Positions 33,690 to 42,058 of a stretch of DNA of 51,954 nt are shown here, one piece after another. Where the stretch lies: NCBI RefSeq assembly GCF_048323755.1, contig NZ_JBLWFS010000028.1, positions 1 through 51,954 of the forward strand, written 5' to 3'. The DNA comes from Alkalihalobacterium sp048323755. Its GTDB lineage: Bacteria; Bacillota; Bacilli; Bacillales; Bacillaceae_F. Position numbers and translations under genes: made by a program. The notes beneath the pieces are model-generated. The model was not told the origin of the DNA. It saw only the letters and a program-made list of their open reading frames with translations, and ran no database searches. Within the stretch, counting starts at the first letter, position 1; each line of letters begins with the position of its first letter.

Positions 33690-34370
33690 TTAGCGCCTGC
33701 CTCTAAAAATCAAAATAAATTTAATGAGTTGAAGTAAGGCCATTAATGTACTTGCTACATAAGTTAAAGCTGCAGCATTCAAGACCTTCCCCACACCTTT
33801 TTCTTCGCTATTAGTAATCATTCCAAGTTCTAGTAATTTATTTTTTGCTCTATTACTCGCATCAAATTCAACAGGAAGAGTTACAACTTGAAAGAGCACA
33901 GCTCCCGCAAAAAGGATAATTCCTAACCCAATTAAATTTGTGATTCCTAATAGAAAACCGCCAACAAATAGGATAGGTGCAAGTTGTGACCCGATATTAG
34001 CTACCGGAAATAAGCGATGTCGTAATACAAGCATAGAATAATTAGAATCATCTTGAATAGCGTGACCAACTTCGTGAGCAGCTACAGCAAGGGATGAAAT
34101 GGAGCTCCCATTATAGACAGGCTCGGATAAGCGGACTACTTTCGCTCTTGGATCGTAATGATCCGAAAGTGTTCCACTTCTTGAGTACTCTACTTTCACA
34201 TGGGAAAGTCCTTCCCGATCTAAAATTTGGCGTGCAACTTGTGCACCTGAAAGTCTTGACGTCGCTTGGACTCTAGACCATTGTTCAAAATTCCCTTTAA
34301 CCTTTGCTTGTGCCCATAACGCAAGACCAAGCGCAAGAAATATTAAAAAATCCATTGGATGAAAAAACAA
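33690..34370 (-). CDS. yugP: YugP-type neutral zinc metallopeptidase
   Basis: A 226-residue membrane metalloprotease of the Zn_peptidase_2 group. The zinc motif HEVGH is in AVAAHEVGHAIQDD, with preceding substrate groove DHYDPRAKVVRLSEPVYNG. Hydrophobic segments lie at the N terminus (MDFLIFLALGLAL), after the active site (about 120-165, two helices) and at the C terminus (ALTYVASTLMALLQLIKFIL). EFDASNRAKNKL probably supplies the third zinc ligand. TTG 34370 is chosen because AAAGGAGG lies 9 bases upstream; the longer frame to 34397 runs through that site. Substrates unknown. Confidence 0.87.
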   Translation of the reverse strand: MFFHPMDFLIFLALGLALWAQAKVKGNFEQWSRVQATSRLSGAQVARQILDREGLSHVKVEYSRSGTLSDHYDPRAKVVRLSEPVYNGSSISSLAVAAHEVGHAIQDDSNYSMLVLRHRLFPVANIGSQLAPILFVGGFLLGITNLIGLGIILFAGAVLFQVVTLPVEFDASNRAKNKLLELGMITNSEEKGVGKVLNAAALTYVASTLMALLQLIKFILIFRGRR

Positions 34371-34518
34371 AATGTCAAATCCTCCTTTTCCCGTCAATTA
34401 ATGACCACTTCTTAATTCGTATTATAAAGCGTTTATATGAACTGAATATGAATTCATCGAGTATTTCCAAAAGTTTATAAAAAACTACCGAATAATCATA
34501 GGTAATTTGAGAGACTTA

Positions 34519-34564
34519 AATAATAAGAGCAGGACCCAGTATAAAGGCACCTGCTCTTATTATT
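34519..34564 (-). terminator. Terminator of the DUF418 gene
   Basis: Minus strand: AATAATAAGAGCAGG and CCTGCTCTTATTATT form a perfect 15-bp stem with a 16-base loop. Confidence 0.8.
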
Positions 34565-34568
34565 TATA

Positions 34569-35768
34569 TTATTTTGAATACGTCCACTTTCTCCATAACG
34601 CTTCAAGTGGCCCTTGCTTGTATTTTTTTAACCAGTACTGACTGACTAACACTTGAAAAATAATGATAACCACTGCTATACCGATTCCGCCTGCAACCCC
34701 TACGGAACCAAACAACCCAAAACCAAATCCGTAAAAGATGAAAACGCATATAATCGATTGAGCAATGTAATTGGACAATGCCATTCTACCATATGATGCA
34801 ATCGGCATAAGCCTCTTGATACGGTCCTTGTTTTGTAATGCTAATACAATAGATGATACATACCAGAGCATAAGGAGTGGACCACCGATAATATTAACGG
34901 TATACGCTAAAGTATAGGACAACCAATACGGTGTATTTAAGCCGTTATAGAGTAAGAAAACGAATACAACCGCTAATAGACCGCCACTCCAGAAAGAATG
35001 AAGACGAATTTTTTTCCAATGTGGGACTGAACCTTCAACATTATGGAACATCCCTTTTTTCCCCATGTAAAGACCTATGAGAAACAGTCCTAGTACGTTG
35101 GGCAGCGTAAAGATTAAGTTTAGTATCATAAGTGAAACTTCATTTATAAGACGAAATTCAAGTATTTCAGCATAGGTTCCATTAGATAAGATTATCATGG
35201 CTTGCTCGAATAGCTGTTGTCGCGTAACTTGTAACTCAGATTCAAATTGCATCAGGGCACCATATCCGAGAAGAGATAGAAACATGATCACCATCGAAAC
35301 AAAAACTAAGCTAATAGCCCAAATTAAAATCACTTTAGGGCTTCTATTAATAAAGAACATTAAAAACAAACCTGCTATTGCATAAGTATGTAGGATATCA
35401 CCTGACCATAAAAATGTGACGTGTAAAATTCCAATCAAGAGAAGAAATAACGCTCTCCTTGTAAAATAACGATTACCGTTTAATTCCTTTTGTTTCAAAC
35501 GGGCATAAAAAAGAAAAAAACCGAGTCCGAATAACAGCGAGAACATTGGATAAAACTTTCCATGTATAAATAAGTGTAATAAATAATCTGCTATTTGATT
35601 TAATGTTCCTTCTACTAATAACTTTCCCTCTAAGACAAAATTCGCTTCTTGAAATACAGGTGCCTTAAATGCAACCATATTTGCTATTAAAATCGCCATT
35701 AAAGCAATTCCACGGATGATATCTATTGTAATAATTCGTTCAGTATTACTTATGGGGTTCGCCTTCAT
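34569..35768 (-). CDS. DUF418 polytopic membrane protein (YeiB-like)
   Basis: A 399-residue membrane protein with about ten helices. TERIITIDIIRGIALMAILI at the start and the C-terminal DUF418 segment (MPIASYGRMALSNYIAQSII, near 325-345) are diagnostic of this acyltransferase-like family. PMFSLLFGLGFFLFYAR near residue 75 is also conserved. AAAGGAG lies 6 bases before ATG 35768. Function is uncertain; related proteins are thought to act in envelope modification or transport. Confidence 0.88.
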   Translation of the reverse strand: MKANPISNTERIITIDIIRGIALMAILIANMVAFKAPVFQEANFVLEGKLLVEGTLNQIADYLLHLFIHGKFYPMFSLLFGLGFFLFYARLKQKELNGNRYFTRRALFLLLIGILHVTFLWSGDILHTYAIAGLFLMFFINRSPKVILIWAISLVFVSMVIMFLSLLGYGALMQFESELQVTRQQLFEQAMIILSNGTYAEILEFRLINEVSLMILNLIFTLPNVLGLFLIGLYMGKKGMFHNVEGSVPHWKKIRLHSFWSGGLLAVVFVFLLYNGLNTPYWLSYTLAYTVNIIGGPLLMLWYVSSIVLALQNKDRIKRLMPIASYGRMALSNYIAQSIICVFIFYGFGFGLFGSVGVAGGIGIAVVIIIFQVLVSQYWLKKYKQGPLEALWRKWTYSK

Positions 35769-35867
35769 TTTCCGCTCCTTTAATTAGTATTATTTGTTTT
35801 GTAAAATGAATGATATGGACAAAACCATCATTACATAATTCTCCTGAAATGTTAATCCTTGTTTTTA

Positions 35868-35902
35868 ATAAAAAATAAAAAGCGATACTATCAAAGCATC
35901 GC
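35868..35902 (-). terminator. Terminator of the gpx-ohrR unit
   Basis: Minus strand: GCGAT, loop of 11, ATCGC, then TTTTTATTTTTTATT. Short stem but a long U tract. Confidence 0.65.
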
Positions 35903-35916
35903 ATACTATTGTTTAA

Positions 35917-36348
35917 TTATAATTTAGTTAGTTTGGCTTGTAATGTAGATAGTTTCTGCATAAGACATTCGTATTCTTCTTGCTTTATATTACACGTTTG
36001 AATCGCATCACTCACTTTTTGTGTAATATTTTCTTTCTCATCTAACCCTTTTTGCTGTAAGGAAATGAACACCTTTCGTTCGTCCTCTGTTGAGCGTTGC
36101 TTTTGAACCCAACCGTTGGCTTCCATCCTTGCAATCATAGGTGTTAGCGTCCCGGTTCCAAGATTAATTTTTTCCCCTAATGCTTTCATCGTTACATGGT
36201 CCTTTTCCCAAAGAGCCAGTAATACTAAATATTGTGGGTATGTTAGCCCAAAAGGCTGCAATATTGATGTATATAATTTATTAAATTTCCCTGCTGTTTC
36301 ATAGATAGCAAAACATAATTGCTTATCTAGCTTTAAGAAGTCATTCAC
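35917..36348 (-). CDS. ohrR: OhrR-like MarR-family organic peroxide sensor
   Basis: A 143-residue winged-helix repressor. LDKQLCFAIY at the N terminus carries the peroxide-sensing Cys (Cys12 here, equivalent to Cys15 of B. subtilis OhrR); PFGLTYPQYLVLLALWE and LGTGTLTPMIARMEANGWV are the conserved dimer and recognition-helix regions, and RSTEDERKVFISL the wing. GTG 36348 after GGTGATT is preferred to GTG 36357. It lies 57 bases after a thiol peroxidase gene in the same direction and probably represses that unit, being released on oxidation by organic hydroperoxides or hypochlorite. Confidence 0.88.
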   Translation of the reverse strand: MNDFLKLDKQLCFAIYETAGKFNKLYTSILQPFGLTYPQYLVLLALWEKDHVTMKALGEKINLGTGTLTPMIARMEANGWVQKQRSTEDERKVFISLQQKGLDEKENITQKVSDAIQTCNIKQEEYECLMQKLSTLQAKLTKL

Positions 36349-36405
36349 ACTAATCACCCATCAGTTACTGTATTAACTTGAGCAGCACCTTGTACTGAAA
36401 AGCTT

Positions 36406-36882
36406 TTATAATAATTTAACTAAATCTTGTTCAATTATACTTGGGCTTATCGTTGGTCCGTAACGCTTAATCACCTGGCCCTTCCCGTCAACAAGAAACT
36501 TTGTGAAATTCCACTTAATTCTACTTGATAAAAGGCCCTTTTTTTGCTCTTTTAAATACTTAAAAAGAGGATCTGCATTGTTACCATTTACATCAACTTT
36601 TGCAAACATAGGGAAAGTTACTCCATAGTTCACTTGGCAAAAATTCATCGTTTCATCTATGTTAGCATACTCCTGATTATTAAATTGATCACAAGGAAAA
36701 CCTAGAATTTCTAAACCTTTTTCATTATACTTCGAATACAACTCTTGAAGCCCTTTGAATTGTGGTGTTAAACCGCATTTACTGGCTGTATTTACAATAA
36801 TTAACGGCTTACCCTCATATTCTTGTAAAGACTTTTGTTCCCCATTTTTCAAACTGACTTGGAAATCATAAACCGTTTGCAT
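36406..36882 (-). CDS. Glutathione peroxidase-family thiol peroxidase (cytosolic)
   Basis: A 158-residue peroxidase of the BsaA/Gpo type. The peroxidatic Cys36 is in NTASKCGLTPQ, Gln70 in DQFNNQEY, Trp in RIKWNFTKF, and a likely resolving Cys in NFCQVNYG. Without a signal peptide, it acts inside the cell, probably with thioredoxin rather than glutathione. ATG 36882 has AGGAGG upstream; the frame open to 36966 is not used. First gene of a unit with ohrR, under a promoter overlapped by a palindrome, so peroxide-inducible expression is likely. Confidence 0.92.
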   Translation of the reverse strand: MQTVYDFQVSLKNGEQKSLQEYEGKPLIIVNTASKCGLTPQFKGLQELYSKYNEKGLEILGFPCDQFNNQEYANIDETMNFCQVNYGVTFPMFAKVDVNGNNADPLFKYLKEQKKGLLSSRIKWNFTKFLVDGKGQVIKRYGPTISPSIIEQDLVKLL

Positions 36883-36916
36883 ATTTCTTCCTCCTAGGGT
36901 TCTTCTATTTTTTATT

Positions 36917-36963
36917 TCGATCGTACACAACCAAATCGTACACGATTTTATTAAAGTAAGCAA
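36917..36963 (-). promoter_or_regulatory. gpx-ohrR promoter with overlapping operator
   Basis: Minus strand: TTGCTT (36963-36958), 17 bases, TACGAT (36940-36935). The palindrome AAATCGTGTACGATTT (36933-36948, 7-bp arms) covers the -10 box, and a second GTGTACGATCG lies 15 bases downstream, giving two GTGTACGAT copies. Binding here would block polymerase. It differs from the B. subtilis ohrA operator, so OhrR as the ligand is inferred from the neighbouring gene only. Confidence 0.6.
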
Positions 36964-37049
36964 CATTTTTGCCTGCTCTTTTTTAATGATAGACTTGAAA
37001 GTAACTTAACTATTGAGTTAGAAGAATCTACGCGGTTAAATATCATTCT

Positions 37050-39770
37050 TTATGAATACCCATCTCTCGAACTAGTGGAAACCTGTAAGTTTGATTGTTG
37101 TTTATCGAAGACCACCATTACCTCTTCACCTGGCTTACATTGTTCCAAGTAATTAGAATTGGCATTTAAACGTGTATTACCATCTTGGCCAGTTGAGTTT
37201 TGATCCATCACTATTGAAAAACTTACTCGGTTTGGTCTTTTGAATAATGAAACTGGATAAAACCTAGGTTGTACAGGTGATAGGATTTCCAGCAATCGAT
37301 CAAACTGTAACTCACAGGCTTCGTATTTTTCCAAAAGATCAAGAATGGTGATTTTATTTTTTACGATTTGTTCGTCGTATACTGAATTTTCTATACATGA
37401 TTCAAGTTCTATTTTATGCGGTGGACAAGTAGTATATTTTGCCAATTCACGTATTTGCTCTTGGGTAACAACTTCCTGTAAATCTACACTATAACGAAGA
37501 AGCCTATTGAGACTAACAGTTTGATTTAATGGAAGATGCGGGGTGCCCTCTTGATCTCCCGATAAGATGACATGATCCCATTCATTCCACCCATAACGTT
37601 TCAATAAACGGTTAATATCTTCATTTCGGTTTGTACGAAAAATACCTATTAGTTCACCTTCTTGGTAATCGATATTTTCCAGCAAAGAAATTTCAATACT
37701 CCTTTTTAGTTGAACAGCACCTGCTTTATCTTCTATATGATTATCAATAATGGTTCCATGAGAAACTTCATAAGATTGAACAAGAGGAATATGGGCAAAG
37801 TTATTAACAAATTTAATAGTTATTTTTGGGTCTTCTTTTAACTGTTCAGCTATGCCCAAAGTATCTAAAGCATCAGACCACATTTGTTCAACCCATCCAT
37901 CTAATTGCTTTTCATAATCTCCACTTGCATCGACTTCACCACGTAAAGAGAACCTGTTTGCTCCCTTTAATACTAGTTGTTCATCTATTAATCGCGGTAC
38001 AGCCTGATACGTATTCGCCCAGTTACGGTCCCCACACCCTAGAACAGCAAACTGAACTCCTGCTAATCGCCCCTGTTCCACCTCTTTTATCCATTTGACA
38101 AATCGCACAGCATTTCTTGGCGGTTTCCCATTATAGGAAGAAGTAATAATGAGAACTAGTTCTTCTTTAGATAATTGATCGATTTGATCATTTAATGATG
38201 ATATTTTACTTTCAATACCGAACTCTAGAGCCTGCTCCGCTAAGTCTTCAGCGATACTTTCTGCAGTCCCCATATTGGATCCATAAAGGATAAGAAGTGA
38301 TCCTTTCTTATCTTTTACCCTGAATTCTCTGTTCAAATGGCTTTCAACTAAAGGATCACGTGTAACCATCTCACTTAAATTTATTGAATGATTTTGATAT
38401 ACTTGTTTTTCTCTCAACCTGACACGGATTGTGAAATCATCAGGTTTTAATGTTAGAGTTTGTTTAATTTTTAACTTATAATCCGTATGATCAATGATTT
38501 CAAAATTTTGCAGAAGCATCCCTAAAACTAAAGTTGCTTCGTGTAAAGCAAACTGCATCCCAATACAAGCACGCTGTCCATTACCAAATGGTTTATAAGC
38601 CCCATCTGGTATCTTACTCATGTCTTCAAACCGTTCTGGACGAAATTGTTCTGCATCTTCACCCCAGGCTTCTTTGTCCCTATGAAGTTGCGGCAAAAGG
38701 ATCGTGACGTCCGTTTTCTTTTTGATCAAATACTTTCCACCAATCGTTACGTCTTCTTTTGCAAAAAGTGAAAACTCCGGAGCTGTAGGATATAAACGCA
38801 ACGCCTCATTTAAAATCATTCGAATATATTTGAGCTCGATCACTTGTTGGTATGCAGGTGTCCCATTTACCACCACTCGGTCCACTTCTTCGCAAGCCTT
38901 ATTTAGAACATCCGGATGCTTTAACAGGAGATATAAAGCAAACGATAATAGTCCACTTGTTGTTTCATGACCGGCAATAAGAAACGTAATAATTTGATAA
39001 CGGATGTTTTCATCATCAAGTCGCTCACCTGTTTGAGGGTCCTTAGTATTAAGCATTCTAGCAAGTAAGTCCGTTTTACCGTCATCACCATTCTCTTTAC
39101 GTTCTGCAATGATTTGGTCTACTAGAGAAAACATCTTTTCAAGATCACGTTCGAACTGGCGCTTCTTTTTTATTGCTAATTTGTTTTGGATTGGTAATCG
39201 TGTGCCACGGTACATCGCTTCTTCCAACGAACGAACCATACTTAAGATAAAAGGATGAGATGTTTCTTTATAAAAACTATTAAAACGATAGTTGAATCCA
39301 CATAATCCAATCGTGTCAAGAGTAAGACGAGTCATATCATCTGGTACATCAATCGTTTCATTAGGGTTTAGCCGCGCCCATTTTTGTACGAGTTGTGATG
39401 CAATATCTACCATCATTGGATGGTAGCCTTTCATCGCTTGCTGACTAAAAGAAGGCATCAGTATATTGTGAGCCTTCTGCCAGTTCTCCTCTTTCGTTCG
39501 ACTTGTAAATAAGCCATCCCCACCAATCGGACGCACAGAAATTAAACTGGCAATACTTTTGTCAAAACGATTGTCATTACATACTTCAGCTACTAATTTA
39601 TGACCCGAAAGAACGACAGTAGAATAACCAAATGCTTCAAATCGATAAATGGGACCGTACTCTTCAGCCAACTTACAAAAGGATAGAGTGGGGACTTCTT
39701 TATTGATTAATGGCAAGTTCCCAAGGGGACCGTAAGTCTTCGGTTGTGGGATGTTTGATGAGTTTTCCAA
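37050..39770 (-). CDS. CYP102-type P450-reductase fusion lacking the NADPH-binding end
   Basis: A 906-residue fatty-acid-hydroxylase-type fusion close to P450 BM3 and CypB/CypD. The P450 part (1-460) is complete: GDGLFTS (Phe88), oxygen-binding AGHETTS (266-272), ExxR in NEALR, and heme Cys402 in FGNGQRACIGM. The FMN domain (about 490-635) has LYGSNMGTAES and ITSSYNGKPPRNA. The FAD/connecting domain (about 670-890) has HGTI, SYQEG-like DYQEGELIGI and CPPHKIELE. The FAD motif RPRYYSISSSP is degenerate (QPRFYPVSLFKRP), and the protein stops near where BM3 residue 900 would be, so the last 150 or so residues are absent. TTG start 39770 with AAAGGAG. No missing part lies downstream in any frame. 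Confidence 0.9.
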   Translation of the reverse strand: MENSSNIPQPKTYGPLGNLPLINKEVPTLSFCKLAEEYGPIYRFEAFGYSTVVLSGHKLVAEVCNDNRFDKSIASLISVRPIGGDGLFTSRTKEENWQKAHNILMPSFSQQAMKGYHPMMVDIASQLVQKWARLNPNETIDVPDDMTRLTLDTIGLCGFNYRFNSFYKETSHPFILSMVRSLEEAMYRGTRLPIQNKLAIKKKRQFERDLEKMFSLVDQIIAERKENGDDGKTDLLARMLNTKDPQTGERLDDENIRYQIITFLIAGHETTSGLLSFALYLLLKHPDVLNKACEEVDRVVVNGTPAYQQVIELKYIRMILNEALRLYPTAPEFSLFAKEDVTIGGKYLIKKKTDVTILLPQLHRDKEAWGEDAEQFRPERFEDMSKIPDGAYKPFGNGQRACIGMQFALHEATLVLGMLLQNFEIIDHTDYKLKIKQTLTLKPDDFTIRVRLREKQVYQNHSINLSEMVTRDPLVESHLNREFRVKDKKGSLLILYGSNMGTAESIAEDLAEQALEFGIESKISSLNDQIDQLSKEELVLIITSSYNGKPPRNAVRFVKWIKEVEQGRLAGVQFAVLGCGDRNWANTYQAVPRLIDEQLVLKGANRFSLRGEVDASGDYEKQLDGWVEQMWSDALDTLGIAEQLKEDPKITIKFVNNFAHIPLVQSYEVSHGTIIDNHIEDKAGAVQLKRSIEISLLENIDYQEGELIGIFRTNRNEDINRLLKRYGWNEWDHVILSGDQEGTPHLPLNQTVSLNRLLRYSVDLQEVVTQEQIRELAKYTTCPPHKIELESCIENSVYDEQIVKNKITILDLLEKYEACELQFDRLLEILSPVQPRFYPVSLFKRPNRVSFSIVMDQNSTGQDGNTRLNANSNYLEQCKPGEEVMVVFDKQQSNLQVSTSSRDGYS

Positions 39771-39832
39771 AAATAGATCTCCTTTCGAGAATAGTAATCT
39801 TTTATTTTCATCTAGATATGATATGAGAGAAG

Positions 39833-39849
39833 AGGTCAGTTAACGACCT
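39833..39849. promoter_or_regulatory. Candidate operator upstream of the P450 gene
   Basis: AGGTC-AGTTAAC-GACCT: 5-bp inverted arms around a central GTTAAC, 63-79 bases before the P450 start codon. No TetR-type regulator gene like bm3R1 adjoins the P450, so the binding protein is unknown. Confidence 0.35.
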
Positions 39850-39945
39850 GTTGTTAATACTCGGTTTACCATTTAACGATATGTAGTCTCGTTTTAATTT
39901 ATTATATTAGTTTATTCAAAGGCAGTGCTTAAAACTTACTCCCCA

Positions 39946-39979
39946 CAAAAAAACCGAGCTAATTCGCTCGGTTTTTTAT
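39946..39979. terminator. Bidirectional terminator after the GNAT gene
   Basis: AAACCGAGC and GCTCGGTTT form a 9-bp stem with a six-base loop; A run on one side and T run on the other. It overlaps the end of the GNAT gene. Confidence 0.85.
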
Positions 39980-40539
39980 GCCTCTTTTAGTTGGCTTTCT
40001 TCGTGAATCTGATAATTTTGTTCTCTAATTCGGAATAAATGATATTGGTCCTTTTCAATCTGGAACAAATCATACGTTGGACCATTTGCGTTGATATATT
40101 CATAAACATCTGTTCTAATTTCATTTGCCAGTATGTTGTATGGTAGTTTTTGCGCAGCTTTAATAGACCTTATATTTTCTTTCCGAATTCTCATAAAAAC
40201 AGTTTGAATGTCAAGCTCAAAAAAGAGCTCACTAAAAAAGGCGTCTTTTGCTAACTGATTATAACCTTCCCCAAAAAAGGGCTTACCGATCCAAGTACCA
40301 AGAAAACCAGTACCATCTTGAACATCAAATAAATTGATGGTTCCTATCGGATTTCCCCATTCATCAGTAATCGTACGTGAAACAAGCTCACCACGTTCTT
40401 CAGCCTCAATCGTTTGTTTCGTTAAAAATAGGTACTCCTCATATGAGCTGGCTTTGTGGCGAACAAAAGGAAAAACAGCAGGGTCAATCATTAAATCATA
40501 TAACTCATGACAGTCCGACAGTTCACGTTTTCTCAGCAT
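39976..40539 (-). CDS. GNAT-family N-acetyltransferase (RimJ/RimL-like)
   Basis: A 187-residue acetyl-CoA-dependent transferase. It starts MLRKRELSDCHELYDLM, and NPIGTINLFDVQDGTGFLGT, IGKPFFGEGYNQLAKDAFFS (the pyrophosphate-binding loop is weak) and RKENIRSIKAAQKL, the asparagine/Ser motif of the RimJ group, follow. The last 40 residues (GPTYDLFQIEKDQYHLF) are family-typical with a short extra tail. AAGGAGGG lies 7 bases before ATG 40539. Its 160-base leader contains a tRNA-like element that may control the ribosome binding site. Whether the substrate is a protein N terminus, a small molecule or an aminoacyl-tRNA is unknown. Confidence 0.82.
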   Translation of the reverse strand: MLRKRELSDCHELYDLMIDPAVFPFVRHKASSYEEYLFLTKQTIEAEERGELVSRTITDEWGNPIGTINLFDVQDGTGFLGTWIGKPFFGEGYNQLAKDAFFSELFFELDIQTVFMRIRKENIRSIKAAQKLPYNILANEIRTDVYEYINANGPTYDLFQIEKDQYHLFRIREQNYQIHEESQLKEA

Positions 40540-40540
40540 T

Positions 40541-40703
40541 TGAATCCCTCCTTAGTATAGAGGGCAGTCCTGTTGTATAAGACCCACCCTCGAAGTTGTT
40601 TAAAATTCGGGGTGGGAATCGAACCCACTAGAACCAGTATGAACTGGTGGCGCACCAATTGCCTTCCCATTTCCTTATAATCAGTTAAAAAACGCCGAAT
40701 TTT
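40541..40703 (-). ncRNA. tRNA-like element and hairpin switch in the GNAT leader
   Basis: On the minus strand a degenerate tRNA is visible: D-arm GGC-AATTGGTGC-GCC (40663-40649), anticodon-type arm ACCAG-TTCATA-CTGGT (40648-40633), four-base variable loop, T-arm GTGGG-TTCGATT-CCCAC (40628-40612). The anticodon loop has six bases and the acceptor (AAATGGG with CCCGAAT) has two A-A mismatches, so it is no ordinary tRNA; an outer 9-bp helix AAAATTCGG/CCGAATTTT (40703-40695, 40610-40602) closes it instead. Downstream, CCCACCCCGAA (40616-40606) can pair with TTCGAGGGTGGG (40594-40583); GAGGG inside that can instead pair with CCCTC (40564-40560), which can also pair with GAGGG of the ribosome binding site. 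These foldings exclude each other. Confidence 0.6.
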
Positions 40704-40830
40704 CTCTTATTCAATTAATATTAACAGTAATTCTATTGATATGACTGAAATACTTTTAAATATTCATACTTCCTCCATCACCTTCTATATAATAATCGAT
40801 TTATACGAAAAAGTGAACCGATTTTTTTAT

Positions 40831-41952
40831 TTATTTTTTGTAAATAATTTCCCCATTTATCATGGTCATAATGGGGGTTGCAAGATAGTGAAATGGTTGT
40901 TCATTCCATAGTACGATATCAGCATCCTTACCGACTTCTAGACTTCCTACTTTGTGTTCAATACCAAGGTTTTGCGCTGGATTAATTGTAATTCCTTCTA
41001 GCGCTTTTTTCTCATCTAAACCTTCACGTACTGCAAGTGACGCACAAATGTTTAAGTATTGTATTGGTGTATATGGATGGTCGGTCGTTATTGATACATT
41101 AATACCGTAATCTGTTAAAACTCGATAAGTGTCCCAAGTTTTATTTTTCAACTCAATCTTTGAGCGTCTCGTCAATGTCGGTCCAACCGTTACATGTAGG
41201 TTACGACCACTTAGCTCTTCGGCGATCAGGTGCCCTTCTGTGCAATGTTCAATCCGTAAGTCCAAGTTAAATTCCTCTGCAAAACGAACCGCTGATAAAA
41301 TATCATCCGCACGATGAGCATGAATTCTTACAGGAATGTCCCTTTTTAAGGCCGCTATTAAAGGAGCAACTCTTAAGTTTTCTGGGTCATCACTATTTGT
41401 GGCATGAATAAACGCTTCCCGGAGCATTCCCATGATACCCATTCTCGTGATGGAATCGTTGTTTGTAGACCGGCTATGAATTCGTTTCGGGTTCTCACCC
41501 AATGCGATTTTTAAACCGGCAATATCTTTAATCATCATTTTCTTTATACTCTTACCGTGCGTCTTAATGACGGAAGTTGTCCCACCAATTACATTCGCAC
41601 TTCCAGGCATTACGTGAACCGTTGTTACCCCGTATTTCACGGCATCCTTAAACCCAATATCAAGAGGGTAGACTCCATCGATTGCTCGAATATGCGGCGT
41701 AGTAGCCTCAATCGTTTCATTGGCATCATTACCTGCCCAACCCGTTCCTTCATCATAAAGACCAAGATGAGTATGTGCATCGATAAAACCAGGAAGCAAG
41801 TGAAGCCCTTTCCCGTTTATAACTGTCATCTGTGAGGTTTGTTCTATGTGTGTTCCAATTGCTGCTATTTTACCTTCTTTTATTAATACATCTCCATTTT
41901 CTACTTTCTCTGACGTGACCGGATATACTGTTGCCCCTTTGATTAAAATCAT
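40831..41952 (-). CDS. Amidohydrolase, imidazolonepropionase-like
   Basis: A 373-residue metal-dependent hydrolase of the amidohydrolase superfamily, cytoplasmic. The first metal motif HxH is in GFIDAHTHLGL (about residue 60), further ligands in VRIHAHRADD (about 212) and RIEHCTEGH (about 233), and the catalytic Asp in SITTDHPYTP (about 295). The C-terminal GSLEVGKDADIVLWNEQPFH closes the small beta domain. AAGGAGG lies 9 bases before ATG 41952. It resembles Bacillus amidohydrolases acting on cyclic amides or dipeptides; substrate unknown. Confidence 0.88.
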   Translation of the reverse strand: MILIKGATVYPVTSEKVENGDVLIKEGKIAAIGTHIEQTSQMTVINGKGLHLLPGFIDAHTHLGLYDEGTGWAGNDANETIEATTPHIRAIDGVYPLDIGFKDAVKYGVTTVHVMPGSANVIGGTTSVIKTHGKSIKKMMIKDIAGLKIALGENPKRIHSRSTNNDSITRMGIMGMLREAFIHATNSDDPENLRVAPLIAALKRDIPVRIHAHRADDILSAVRFAEEFNLDLRIEHCTEGHLIAEELSGRNLHVTVGPTLTRRSKIELKNKTWDTYRVLTDYGINVSITTDHPYTPIQYLNICASLAVREGLDEKKALEGITINPAQNLGIEHKVGSLEVGKDADIVLWNEQPFHYLATPIMTMINGEIIYKK

Positions 41953-42058
41953 TGCGTAAAACCTCCTTAGTTCTAAATGAAACGAACTAGATTTTTAGGT
42001 AATTGATTTAATCATAGTCAATAATATCTTCATTTATGTAATTGAATATCGTAAAATT

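Noticed and set aside
37050..37070. IS insertion or nearby frameshift as the cause of the P450 truncation
   Set aside because: The next 80 bases towards gpx show no IS end, duplication or NADPH-domain sequence in any frame; the cause looks like a deletion.
40583..40594. T-box sequence (AGGGTGG) and therefore a T-box riboswitch upstream of GNAT
   Set aside because: Only AGGGTGGG matches; the ACCGCG part, Stem I and terminator are missing, and the complementary strand is a T-arm of the tRNA-like element.
40602..40677. Ordinary tRNA-Met gene
   Set aside because: The anticodon loop would have six bases, the acceptor has two A-A mismatches, and no base separates the D and anticodon arms.
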